From NCBI GenBank assembly GCA_965221635.1, contig OZ244902.1, forward strand, positions 2,108,001 through 2,172,000: a stretch of DNA of 64,000 nucleotides, given 5' to 3'. This DNA is from JAAXHB01 sp965221635. Lineage in GTDB: Bacteria; Actinomycetota; Acidimicrobiia; Acidimicrobiales; Aldehydirespiratoraceae. The stretch's first letter is position 1, and each line of letters begins with the position of its first letter. A model generated the notes under the pieces. That model ran no database searches. It saw nothing but the letters and a program-made list of their open reading frames with translations, and had not been told where the DNA came from. Position numbers and translations under genes: made by a program. Of the stretch, positions 48,941-58,057 are shown piece after piece.

Positions 48941-51900
48941 ATGAGAAAACCCCCGAATCGGGTGATCCTGCGCGCAGCGGCAGCCCTGATTGCGTGGAGT
49001 CTTCTTGCCGCCGGTGTAGTTGCGCCCGTTTCGCAGGTTGGCGCGGTGGTGGGAACACCCGACGCCTTGGCGACATCGGCATCGGTTTGCGAGGAAACCG
49101 ACGTTCCTCGCGAGGTGTTCGATGATGTCCCCTTGGCATATGTACACGCCTTGAACATTGATTGTGTCGCCTTTTACAACATTTCAAAGGGTTCCGGTGC
49201 GGGGAATCTTTTCGCGCCGGAACGGCAGGTCACACGATGGGAAATGGCACTGTTCCTGGCGCGCACAGCGGAGCTGGTTGGGGTGCTGCTGCCTTCGGGA
49301 AGCTCGGCTTCCTTCAACGATCTTGAAGGCTTGCCCACCGAGGCAACCGAGGCGATAGGCAGCCTCGCCGCCGCGGCAATCATCAGGGGCAGAAGCGACC
49401 AAACATTCGACCCGTACTCGGTGGTGACCCGCGGCCAAACCGCTCTGCTGCTGGTGCGTTTTTTGAGCCTGGTGGCAACGTCGGGGGTGAGCGTGTCTGC
49501 CGACGGCAAGATTCTGGTCAACGCCACAGCGCCCGACGATTTCTTTGGTGACGTGCGCGGGCGTTTCCCCAACGAGTTTGACGCTGCCACCGGCGCGTTG
49601 TTCGAACTTGGAATCACCACCGGGGTGAGCGGCGCACGATTCCGTCCCGAGGCGGCGGTCACCCGGGCTCAGATGGCGTCGTTCTTGGCGAGGATGTTCG
49701 ACCACACCACGTTGGTGTCCGACGTTCTTGCCTTGGCGCCCGCTCCTGCGCCCACACCCGCGCCGGGGCCTGTAACGCCCCCACCTGCGGATCTTCGACC
49801 CTTGTTCTTCGGCTCTCCCACGGTCTTCGTGTGGACAGAGGGAACCCAAGTGGACGCGGCCTTGCCGTCCGCTGTGGGTGGCGATCCGCCGCTCACCTAC
49901 TTCATGGCGCCCGCGCCGGAACTGCCGGTGGGGCTGTCCCACGATCCCGGCGCCAACAAGATCACCGGCATCGCGCCACTTGGCGCGATCCCCGAGGAGT
50001 CCTACACGTTGAACGTGGTGGACTCCGACGGCGACGCGGCATCCACCGAGGTGCGCATCACCATCGCAGAAGACGTGGCGCCACAGTTCCACCGGAACAG
50101 TTCCAGCGTGGAGTTCGGCACCGGCGAGTCTGTGTCGTTGCAGTTGCCCTACGCCACCGGCGGCAACGGCGACTTGCAGTACTCGTTCTCGGGTGCCTCG
50201 CCACTGCCCGGAACGTTGGAATACGTGCCCGCCACGAACCGCATTGTGGGGGAGGCGCCCGACGCACGGGTGGGGGAGCGAACCTTCACCCTCACAGCCA
50301 CCGACGCCGACGGCGACACCGCCAACTTCACGCTGAGAATCACGATCGACACCAACACCGAGCCGAAGTTCACCGAAACTCTGCTGCGAAGGGTTTACGC
50401 CACAGACCAAACAGTTGAACTCACACTGCCCAGGGCGCAAGGCGGCAACGGCACGGTGGTGTACTCGCTGTCGAACCAGTCGCAACTGCCCGGAACCTTG
50501 GCTTACACGGCCTCCACCAACACGATCGCCGGGGTGGCGCCTGGGTCACCGGTGGCGGAGCGGTCGTTCACTCTCACAGCCACCGACGCCGACGGCGACC
50601 TCGACACGCTTGATGTGCGCATCGAGATCGCCACCGACACAGCACCGTCGTTTGACGTCACAGAGGTGGTGCGCGAGTACGGCACCAACAAATCGGTGTC
50701 GTTGAGCCTGCCCACTGCCACCGGTGGCAACGGCACGCTCACCCACGCCCTGTCCAACACGGCGCAACTGCCCGGATCGCTCAGGTATTCGGCCGCCGGC
50801 AATTCGATCTCCGGAGTGGCGCCTGGGACACCTGTGGCGGAGCGCACGTTCACCTTGACCGCCACGGATTTTGATGGTGACACGGCCACGATTCTGGTGA
50901 GGATCACCATCGCCACCAACTCGTCGCCGTCGTTCGACGTCACAGAGGTGGTGCGTGAGTACGGCACCGGGAGGTCGGTGTCGTTGAGCCTGCCAACGGC
51001 TTCGGGTGGCAACGGCACTGTTGCCTACTCGCTGTCGAACACGTCGAACCTGCCGGGCAACCTCACCTACTCGGCTGCTACCAATTTGATCACCGGTCTC
51101 GCTCCGGGGTCACCGGAGGCTGAGCTCACGTTCACGCTGACCGCAACCGACCACGACGGTGACACGGCCACGATTCCGGTGAGGATCACCATCGCCACCA
51201 ACTCGTCCCCGTCGTTTGATGTGCGTGAGGTGGTGCGCGAGTACGGCACCGGCAAGTCGGTGTCGTTGCGCCTGCCGACGGCTTCGGGTGGCAACGGCAC
51301 TGTTGCCTACTCGTTGTCGAACGTGTCGAACCTGCCAGGCACTCTGGCGTACTCGGCTGGTTCCAACGCAATTGCCGGCACCACGCCTGGGGATCCGGTG
51401 CGGGAGCAGTCGTTCACGTTGACCGCCACTGATTCCGATGGCGACAGTGCCAGGCTCACTGTGAAGATCACGGTCGCCACCGACACGTCACCGTCCTTTG
51501 ACGTCACAGAGGTGGTGCGCGAGTACGGCACCAACAAATCGGTGTCGTTGAGCCTGCCCACTGCCACCGGTGGCAACGGCACGCTCACCCACGCCCTGTC
51601 CAACACGGCGCAACTGCCCGGATCGCTCAGGTATTCGGCCGCCGGCAATTCGATCTCCGGAGTGGCGCCGGGAACACCGGTGGCGCAGCGCACGTTCACG
51701 TTGACCGCCACTGATTCCGATGGTGACACGGCCACAGTGGCGGTGAAGATCACGGTTGCCACGAACTCGTCGCCGTCGTTTGGGGCCACCAGCGAGGTGG
51801 TGCGTGAGTACGGCACCAGCAAGTCGGTATCGCTGAGCTTGCCCACGGCTACCGGCGGTAATGGCACGGTTTCGTATTCGTTGTCGAACGAGTCGCAGTT

Positions 51901-54900
51901 GCCGGGCACGCTGGCCTACTCCTCGTCGAGCAACTCCATCGCCGGTACCACGCCGCGTGATCCGGTGCCGGAGGGGACGTTCACGTTGACTGCAATCGAT
52001 GCCGACGGTGACACCGCCACAGTCACGGTGAAGATCTCCGTTGCCACCGACTCGTCGCCGTCGTTTGCTGTCCGTGAGTTGGCCCGCGAGTACGGCACCA
52101 ACAAAACCGTCACCCTGTCGCTGCCGACGGCTACCGGCGGCAATGGCACGGTGTCGTATTCGTTGTCGAACGCGTCCCAACTTCCGGGCACCTTGGACTA
52201 TTCGGCGGCGGGCAACGCCATTTCCGGCAGGACGGGATCGTCAGCGGTGCCGGAGCGGTCGTTCACCGTCACGGCCACTGATTCCGATGGTGACACGGCC
52301 ACGCTGGTGGTGAAGATCACGGTTGCCACGAACTCGTCTCCGTCGTTTGGGGCCACCACGGAGGTGGTGCGTGAGTACGGCACCGGCAAGACCGTCACCC
52401 TGTCGCTGCCCAGCGCTACCGGTGGCAATGGCACGGTCACCTACGCGTTGTCCAACACTTCGGCCCTGCCCGGAAATCTCACGTATTGGCCCGCCACCAA
52501 CACGATCACCGGCACCGCCCCGGCCACACCGGTGGCTGAGAGGTCGTTCACGCTCACCGCAACCGACGACGACGGCGAAACCGACACCGTTGTGGTGAGG
52601 ATCACCATCGACACGGACTCCTCTCCGAGCTTCACAACCGGCGAGATCAGCAGGGAGTTCGGCACCGGCAAGTCGGTGAGCCTGGCTCTTCCCGACGCCA
52701 CGGGTGGCAACGGCACCATCACCTACGCGCTGTTGGCGTCCCCGGCGCTGCCTGAAGGGCTTGCGTACTCCGCTGATGACCATGCGATCACCGGAACCGC
52801 GCCACGGTCACCGGTGCCGGAGGCGTCCTACGTGGTGACGGCCACCGACTCCGACGGCGACATCTCCACCTTGACGGTAAAGATCGCAATCGCCACCGAC
52901 TCCGAGCCCTCGTTCTCGGTAAACGAGGTGGTGCGCGAGTACGGCTTGGGCAGGTCGGTGTCGTTGAGCCTGCCGACGGCCTCGGGCGGCAACGGCACGG
53001 TTTCGTATTCGTTGTCGAACGTGTCGCAACTGCCGGGCACTTTGGCCTATTCGGACGAAACCAACACGATCACCGGCACGGCCCCCACCGAGGCGGTGGC
53101 CGAGAGGTCGTTCACGCTCACCGCCACCGACCACGACGGCGACACCGACACCCTCACGGTGAAGATCGCTATCGCCGCGGACTCCGCGCCTTCGTTCTCG
53201 GCCACCGAGGTGGTGCGCGAGCTTGGCACCGGGAGGTCAGTGTCGTTGAGTCTCCCCACCGCTTCGGGCGGCAACGGCACGGCCACGTATTCGTTGTCGA
53301 ACGTGTCGCAGCTGCCGGGCACGTTGGCGTTCTCCGCCGCCGACAACGCCATCACCGGCGCGACGCCGTCCTCCGCGGTGGCGCAGCGTTCGTTCACGCT
53401 CACCGCCACCGACAATGACGGTGACACGGCCACGATCACGGTGAAGATCTCGGTGGCGGACAATTCCACACCGTTGTTTGCGAGGACGCGAATCGATTAC
53501 TTGTTCGCCACCAGCGAAGCGGTGGATCGTCCCTTGCCGGGCGCGTCGGGTGGGAACGGCACTGTCACGTACACGCTCACCGGTGAGATGGCGCTTCCGC
53601 AGAACCTCGCCTTCTCGGCGGCGCTGAACAAGATCAGCGGCACTGCTTCGGCCACTCCGGTCGCGCAGAGAACCCTCACCCTCACCGCCACCGACGATGA
53701 CGGCGAGACCGCCACGTTGGTGGTGACCGTGGCGGTGGTGACGCCGGTGGATTACGACACCGACGACGACGGCCTGATCGAGGTGAAGGACTTGGCGCAA
53801 CTCAACGCGATTCGGTGGGATCTCAACGGTGACGGGCAAGTGAGCGACGCTGATCGTTTGGATTACGTGCTTGCGTTTGGGGCGGCCAAGCCGCGCATGG
53901 GTTGCAACGAGGACATCAACCAGCCGTCAGCGCAGGTTTGCGAGGGTTACGAACTGACAGCGAACCTCGATTTCGACTCGGACAACGACGGCGACGTGGA
54001 CGCCGATGATCATCAGGGTTTGTATTGGAACAACGGTGCCGGCTGGCGCCCGATTGGCCCCTACGAGGCGATCTTTGACGGCAATCGGCGGTCGGTCTCG
54101 GGGTTGTTCATCAACATCACCGGCAGCCGCCCGGTGGCCAATGCCGGGTTGTTCTCGGAGATCTCCGGCACCGCGGAGGTTCGCTACCTGAGCGTTGATG
54201 ACGTGTCGATCACCGTGGAGCGTGACCGGTCAGCGGTTGGTGCGCTGGCGGGTATCAACCGGGGCAAGGTGAGGTACGCGTCGTCGTCTGGTGAGATCAC
54301 CGTCGGCGCCACTGCCACGGCCGGCTACTCGGCGCTGGGAGGCCTCATTGGATGGCAGGACCAGCGGGGCACGGTCACTCCTTCGGTGGTTGGCGGATAC
54401 TCCTCGGTGGATGTCACCGGGGGGTCCTACAGCGGTGGGTTGGTGGGCCGGAACTCCGGCGCGAGGATCAACCGCAGTTACGCCACCGGAGCGGTGCGAA
54501 CCAACGGCGTCGCCGGCGACCGGTACCTGGGCGGCCTCGTGGGGTACGTGTGGGGCGGCGGCAGCGCCGTGTCGGAGTCTTATGCCACTGGTTCGGTTGC
54601 CGATACGCGCACTCGTGGCTTTGTGAGTGTGGGAGGGATGGTCGGCACCCACGACGACGGCAGCCTCACCGAGGGCTACGCCACTGGAGCGGTGAGCGGA
54701 ACCAACAGCGGATTGTCACGCAACTTCGGTGGGCTGGTGGGCCGAGGCGAGGCGAGCACCACTGATGCTGATGTGTACTGGGACAGCCAAGCCACAACGG
54801 CGGGCTCGCGTGGCATTGGCTTCGCCTATTCGTCTACCACCTTCGACGCGAAGGGTCTCACCACCGCCGAGTTGCAAGCCGACACCAACCAAATGGTGGC

Positions 54901-57900
54901 AGCCGCGGGTTACGACGGCGTGTACAAGGACTGGGACCACAGCATCTGGGACTTCGGTGGCACCAGGCAGTACCCGGTGCTGGTGGTGGACTTCAACGGC
55001 GACGGCACAGCCACCTGGCAGGAGTTCGGCACTCAACGAACCGACCGCGCCGCCACTGTGGCCAACCCGATCAGCGATGCGAGCCTGTCGGTGGGTGGCG
55101 CCGTCGCAGCGCAGTTGCTGACCCCTGGCGCCGAGGTGTTCGACGACCCCGACGGCCACCCCCAGACCTACAGCGTGGCGTCGAGCAACCAAACGGTGGC
55201 AACAGTGTCGCTGCACGCGGGCAATGTGGTGGTGGTGCGAGGCGTGGCCAACGGAACCGCCGACATCACCGCCACCTCCACGGGCACCGACAACCTCGCG
55301 GCAACCGACACGTTCACCGTGACTGTGGCCGCCAACCTGCCCAACGCCGCGCCCCAAGCCGCCACACCAATCGCGCCACAGCGGGTACACCCCGGCGACA
55401 CGATCACCGTTGCGCTGGAAACCACCGGCAGCGAGGCGTTCACCGACCCCAACGGCGACACGCTCACCTACACGGCCACCAGCTCGGCCACCAACAACAT
55501 CACCGTCGCCGTGGACGCAACAAACAAGGCGCTGAACATCACCGGCGTGCGCATCGGCACAGCCGAGATCACCGTCACCGCGTCCGACGGATCCCTCACC
55601 GCCACATCGGTGTTCACCGCGGCCGGTTACAACACGGCGCCGATCGTGCAGAACGCGCTGCCGGATCTAACAGCCCAACTCGACGGCCGATACGTGATCG
55701 AAATGGAACCCGGCACTTCCACCAGCAGCCACGTGTTTGTGGATCCCGACGGCGACACGCTCGACTACTCGGCCACCACCTCCAACGGCAATCGCGCCAC
55801 GGTGATCGTGGACACGATCAGAAAGACCATCCAGGTGTCGTCGGTGTCGCAGGGAACCGCAGAGATAACCGTCACCGCGTCCGACGATTACGGCGGCTCG
55901 GTGAGCGACACGTTCACGGTGACAGTCGTGCCCGGCGCCAACCGGGATCCGTCTCTCACCAATCCGATCCCGAACCAGTCGGTGCGCACCGGGCGGCAAA
56001 CCATCGTGCCTCTCGAAGCGCCCGGCAGTCCGGTGTTCACCGATCCCGACGGTCAGACACTCAGCTACCGGATCACCTACTCGCAGCCCCACAAGGCTCT
56101 CGCCACCATCGACGAGGCGGCCAAGACGATCGTCCTTACAGGGGTGAAGGCGGGCACGTCGATGCTGGTGATCGTGAGGGCCTACGACGGCGCGGGCGGC
56201 TCCAAGTCCGACGAGTTCACCGTGCAGATCACCAGCAACCGCACACCCGCATTCGCCGAAGCGTCGAAGCTGTACTACATCAAAACAGGCGCCACCACGC
56301 CGACTGCGCTGCCGTCGGCCACCGGTGGCGACAAGGGCCTCACCTACACGCTCACCGGTGTGAACGGCGTGACCCTTCCGGGGAGCCTCAGCTACGACGC
56401 TGCCACCAACACCATCACCGGCACCGCGCCCACCAGTCCGGTGGCGGAACGGTCGTTCACGCTCACCGCCGCCGACGCCGACAACGACACAGCAACCATG
56501 ACCGTGAAACTGATCGTGGTGGACAACCTGCCGCCAACGGTGGCCAACCCGATCGCGGATCGACTCCTCGAAGAGGGTGGCAGCGCAACCATCGAACTCG
56601 AAACCGACGGCGCCGAAGTGTTCAATGACGCCGACGACGCCACCCTGACGTACTCGGTGTCGTCGGCCGATCCGACTGCTGTTGCGGCCACGCTCACCGG
56701 CACTTCGCTGGCGGTTTCCGCGGTGAGCCGCGGCAGGGTTGTTGTGACCGTCACCGCCACAGACTCTGCCGGCAACACCGCTGATGCCGGCTTCACGGTG
56801 CTGGTGGGCAACTCGGCGCCGGTGCCGGCGACGGCTGTGGAGGACGTGGCCGTAAACATCGGCGCCGCGGCGGTGAAGATCGATCTGGAGGCCTCCGGCA
56901 GTGAGGCGTTCACCGATCCCAACGGCGACACGCTCACCTACACCGCCACCCCCGCCAACGCCGACCTGTTGACGGTGGATGTGAACGGAGCCGAACTGTC
57001 GCTCACTGGTTTGCAACCCGGCACCACCGAGGTCACAGTGGTGGCCTCCGACGGCTTCGACACGGCGTCTGTGACCTTCTCGGTCGGCGTGAACGTGGAA
57101 TGGCTCGACAGCCTTTACGGCACCAACAACGAGTGGAGCGTCGGCGGCAGCGGCAAGTGGACCTCTCAGGAAATGACCACCGGCAGTGTCGCGTCGCGAC
57201 CGTGGGCCAAGTACCGCCTCGGTGAGATCTCCATGTTGGGCCAGCCCGGCAACATCGGCAGGCTCGACATTGCGGTGATGGGCGACGACGGCGACCGGCC
57301 CGACGAGAAGGACGTGTTGTGGTTCAAGGACTCGCCGTCCACCAACCGCCCTTGGACCGACTGGCGTTACAACCGGTACATCTGGCGGGCCTCCACCGAA
57401 GAGCCTGTGTATTTGGATCAGAACGCGCAGTACTGGGTGACCTTCATGACCACCAGCAACGCCGCGGTGGGCGCCAAACGCGACAACGGCGACCGCAGCA
57501 ACGCCTCATGGTCGCTTCGCAACCGGGGCCTGCGGGTCAGCAACAACAACGGCGCATCGTGGCACTCGGTGCCGGACATTCCGCCGTTCTTTGCTCAGGA
57601 TCGCAACCTGATGATCACCGTTGTGGCCATCGCGGTGCTGCCACCGGTGGCAGGATTCACCGCTGATGCGGGCATCGGCCAGGTGACGCTGAGCTGGCAG
57701 GATCCCGCCGTTTCGGACATTTCCGGCTATCAGGTGCAGTACAAGACCGCCGATGACGCCGACTGGGGTGAATGGACCGACATTTCCGGCAGTTCCGCAA
57801 CCACCACCAGCCACGTGGTGACCGGCTTGACCAGCGCCACCGAATACCTGCTGCGGGTGCGTCCGGTGCTGCAATGGGACGGGATCACCGAGTACGGCGA

Positions 57901-57931
57901 CCCCACCGCCGCGGCGAGGGTCAGTCCGTAG
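48941..57931 (+). CDS. Giant SLH-anchored surface protein with putative-Ig repeats (paralog A)
   Basis: A 2,996-aa exported protein. Signal peptide MRKPPNRVILRAAAALIAW to about residue 35. Three SLH repeats follow (about 58-115, 122-185, 200-262; TRWEMALFLAR, TRGQTALLLVR, TRAQMASFLAR), giving wall attachment. A Pro linker leads to 14 He_PIG-type Ig repeats of about 94 aa (287-1603). Calcium loops follow (DTDDDGLIEV, DLNGDGQVSDADRL, DSDNDGDVDADD, about 1605-1690), then GLUG-like motifs (GGLVGRNSG, SYATGAV; about 1700-1960), cadherin/Ig-like domains (about 2040-2715), a Trp-rich domain and a C-terminal FN3 domain (about 2900-2996). Adhesion or matrix function inferred. A TTG at 48920 overlaps the -10 and was rejected as start. 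Confidence 0.88.
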   Translation: MRKPPNRVILRAAAALIAWSLLAAGVVAPVSQVGAVVGTPDALATSASVCEETDVPREVFDDVPLAYVHALNIDCVAFYNISKGSGAGNLFAPERQVTRWEMALFLARTAELVGVLLPSGSSASFNDLEGLPTEATEAIGSLAAAAIIRGRSDQTFDPYSVVTRGQTALLLVRFLSLVATSGVSVSADGKILVNATAPDDFFGDVRGRFPNEFDAATGALFELGITTGVSGARFRPEAAVTRAQMASFLARMFDHTTLVSDVLALAPAPAPTPAPGPVTPPPADLRPLFFGSPTVFVWTEGTQVDAALPSAVGGDPPLTYFMAPAPELPVGLSHDPGANKITGIAPLGAIPEESYTLNVVDSDGDAASTEVRITIAEDVAPQFHRNSSSVEFGTGESVSLQLPYATGGNGDLQYSFSGASPLPGTLEYVPATNRIVGEAPDARVGERTFTLTATDADGDTANFTLRITIDTNTEPKFTETLLRRVYATDQTVELTLPRAQGGNGTVVYSLSNQSQLPGTLAYTASTNTIAGVAPGSPVAERSFTLTATDADGDLDTLDVRIEIATDTAPSFDVTEVVREYGTNKSVSLSLPTATGGNGTLTHALSNTAQLPGSLRYSAAGNSISGVAPGTPVAERTFTLTATDFDGDTATILVRITIATNSSPSFDVTEVVREYGTGRSVSLSLPTASGGNGTVAYSLSNTSNLPGNLTYSAATNLITGLAPGSPEAELTFTLTATDHDGDTATIPVRITIATNSSPSFDVREVVREYGTGKSVSLRLPTASGGNGTVAYSLSNVSNLPGTLAYSAGSNAIAGTTPGDPVREQSFTLTATDSDGDSARLTVKITVATDTSPSFDVTEVVREYGTNKSVSLSLPTATGGNGTLTHALSNTAQLPGSLRYSAAGNSISGVAPGTPVAQRTFTLTATDSDGDTATVAVKITVATNSSPSFGATSEVVREYGTSKSVSLSLPTATGGNGTVSYSLSNESQLPGTLAYSSSSNSIAGTTPRDPVPEGTFTLTAIDADGDTATVTVKISVATDSSPSFAVRELAREYGTNKTVTLSLPTATGGNGTVSYSLSNASQLPGTLDYSAAGNAISGRTGSSAVPERSFTVTATDSDGDTATLVVKITVATNSSPSFGATTEVVREYGTGKTVTLSLPSATGGNGTVTYALSNTSALPGNLTYWPATNTITGTAPATPVAERSFTLTATDDDGETDTVVVRITIDTDSSPSFTTGEISREFGTGKSVSLALPDATGGNGTITYALLASPALPEGLAYSADDHAITGTAPRSPVPEASYVVTATDSDGDISTLTVKIAIATDSEPSFSVNEVVREYGLGRSVSLSLPTASGGNGTVSYSLSNVSQLPGTLAYSDETNTITGTAPTEAVAERSFTLTATDHDGDTDTLTVKIAIAADSAPSFSATEVVRELGTGRSVSLSLPTASGGNGTATYSLSNVSQLPGTLAFSAADNAITGATPSSAVAQRSFTLTATDNDGDTATITVKISVADNSTPLFARTRIDYLFATSEAVDRPLPGASGGNGTVTYTLTGEMALPQNLAFSAALNKISGTASATPVAQRTLTLTATDDDGETATLVVTVAVVTPVDYDTDDDGLIEVKDLAQLNAIRWDLNGDGQVSDADRLDYVLAFGAAKPRMGCNEDINQPSAQVCEGYELTANLDFDSDNDGDVDADDHQGLYWNNGAGWRPIGPYEAIFDGNRRSVSGLFINITGSRPVANAGLFSEISGTAEVRYLSVDDVSITVERDRSAVGALAGINRGKVRYASSSGEITVGATATAGYSALGGLIGWQDQRGTVTPSVVGGYSSVDVTGGSYSGGLVGRNSGARINRSYATGAVRTNGVAGDRYLGGLVGYVWGGGSAVSESYATGSVADTRTRGFVSVGGMVGTHDDGSLTEGYATGAVSGTNSGLSRNFGGLVGRGEASTTDADVYWDSQATTAGSRGIGFAYSSTTFDAKGLTTAELQADTNQMVAAAGYDGVYKDWDHSIWDFGGTRQYPVLVVDFNGDGTATWQEFGTQRTDRAATVANPISDASLSVGGAVAAQLLTPGAEVFDDPDGHPQTYSVASSNQTVATVSLHAGNVVVVRGVANGTADITATSTGTDNLAATDTFTVTVAANLPNAAPQAATPIAPQRVHPGDTITVALETTGSEAFTDPNGDTLTYTATSSATNNITVAVDATNKALNITGVRIGTAEITVTASDGSLTATSVFTAAGYNTAPIVQNALPDLTAQLDGRYVIEMEPGTSTSSHVFVDPDGDTLDYSATTSNGNRATVIVDTIRKTIQVSSVSQGTAEITVTASDDYGGSVSDTFTVTVVPGANRDPSLTNPIPNQSVRTGRQTIVPLEAPGSPVFTDPDGQTLSYRITYSQPHKALATIDEAAKTIVLTGVKAGTSMLVIVRAYDGAGGSKSDEFTVQITSNRTPAFAEASKLYYIKTGATTPTALPSATGGDKGLTYTLTGVNGVTLPGSLSYDAATNTITGTAPTSPVAERSFTLTAADADNDTATMTVKLIVVDNLPPTVANPIADRLLEEGGSATIELETDGAEVFNDADDATLTYSVSSADPTAVAATLTGTSLAVSAVSRGRVVVTVTATDSAGNTADAGFTVLVGNSAPVPATAVEDVAVNIGAAAVKIDLEASGSEAFTDPNGDTLTYTATPANADLLTVDVNGAELSLTGLQPGTTEVTVVASDGFDTASVTFSVGVNVEWLDSLYGTNNEWSVGGSGKWTSQEMTTGSVASRPWAKYRLGEISMLGQPGNIGRLDIAVMGDDGDRPDEKDVLWFKDSPSTNRPWTDWRYNRYIWRASTEEPVYLDQNAQYWVTFMTTSNAAVGAKRDNGDRSNASWSLRNRGLRVSNNNGASWHSVPDIPPFFAQDRNLMITVVAIAVLPPVAGFTADAGIGQVTLSWQDPAVSDISGYQVQYKTADDADWGEWTDISGSSATTTSHVVTGLTSATEYLLRVRPVLQWDGITEYGDPTAAARVSP
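50651..50823 (+). repeat. 173-bp exact direct repeat, first copy (second at 51497-51669)
   Basis: Bases 50651-50823 and 51497-51669 are identical by my reading, 846 bp apart (three repeat units), so units 4 and 7 share this block while units between differ. This implies recent duplication or gene conversion within the array. Confidence 0.8.
51497..51669 (+). repeat. 173-bp exact direct repeat, second copy
   Basis: Same sequence as 50651-50823; the match ends one base after the GGAGTGGCGCC where the two units diverge (T against G). Confidence 0.8.
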
Positions 57932-58031
57932 GCGTGGCGAGGGCGGCCTCGAGGCATACACGGGGGCTTGCCACACACCCATCCGATGAGACGGCGACAC
58001 ACGCGGAAAGGCCTGCCGGCGTGTAGAGGGC

Positions 58032-58037
58032 TACGAT
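58032..58037 (+). promoter_or_regulatory. -10 element of giant surface gene B
   Basis: TACGAT, 20 nt before ATG 58058, in the same conserved context as the TACAAT before paralog A. This indicates that gene B has its own promoter and is not simply read through from gene A. Confidence 0.5.
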
Positions 58038-58057
58038 CGCTTGTCGTGTTTGAACCC

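Larger units (their letters stand above)
49799..53749 (+). repeat. Array of 14 Ig-like (He_PIG) coding repeats, about 282 bp each
   Basis: Fourteen in-frame units, each starting near P-x-F and ending with the FTLTATD-DGDTAT-ITIAT pattern. Middle units (4-13) carry the EVVREYGTGKSVSLSLPTASGGNGT core; units 1-3 and the last two are distinct. Unit length is always a multiple of three. Confidence 0.9.

Noticed and set aside
49799..53749. CRISPR-like or satellite repeat interpretation
   Set aside because: Units are about 282 bp, in frame, diverged and encode Ig-like domains; there are no short repeats with unique spacers.
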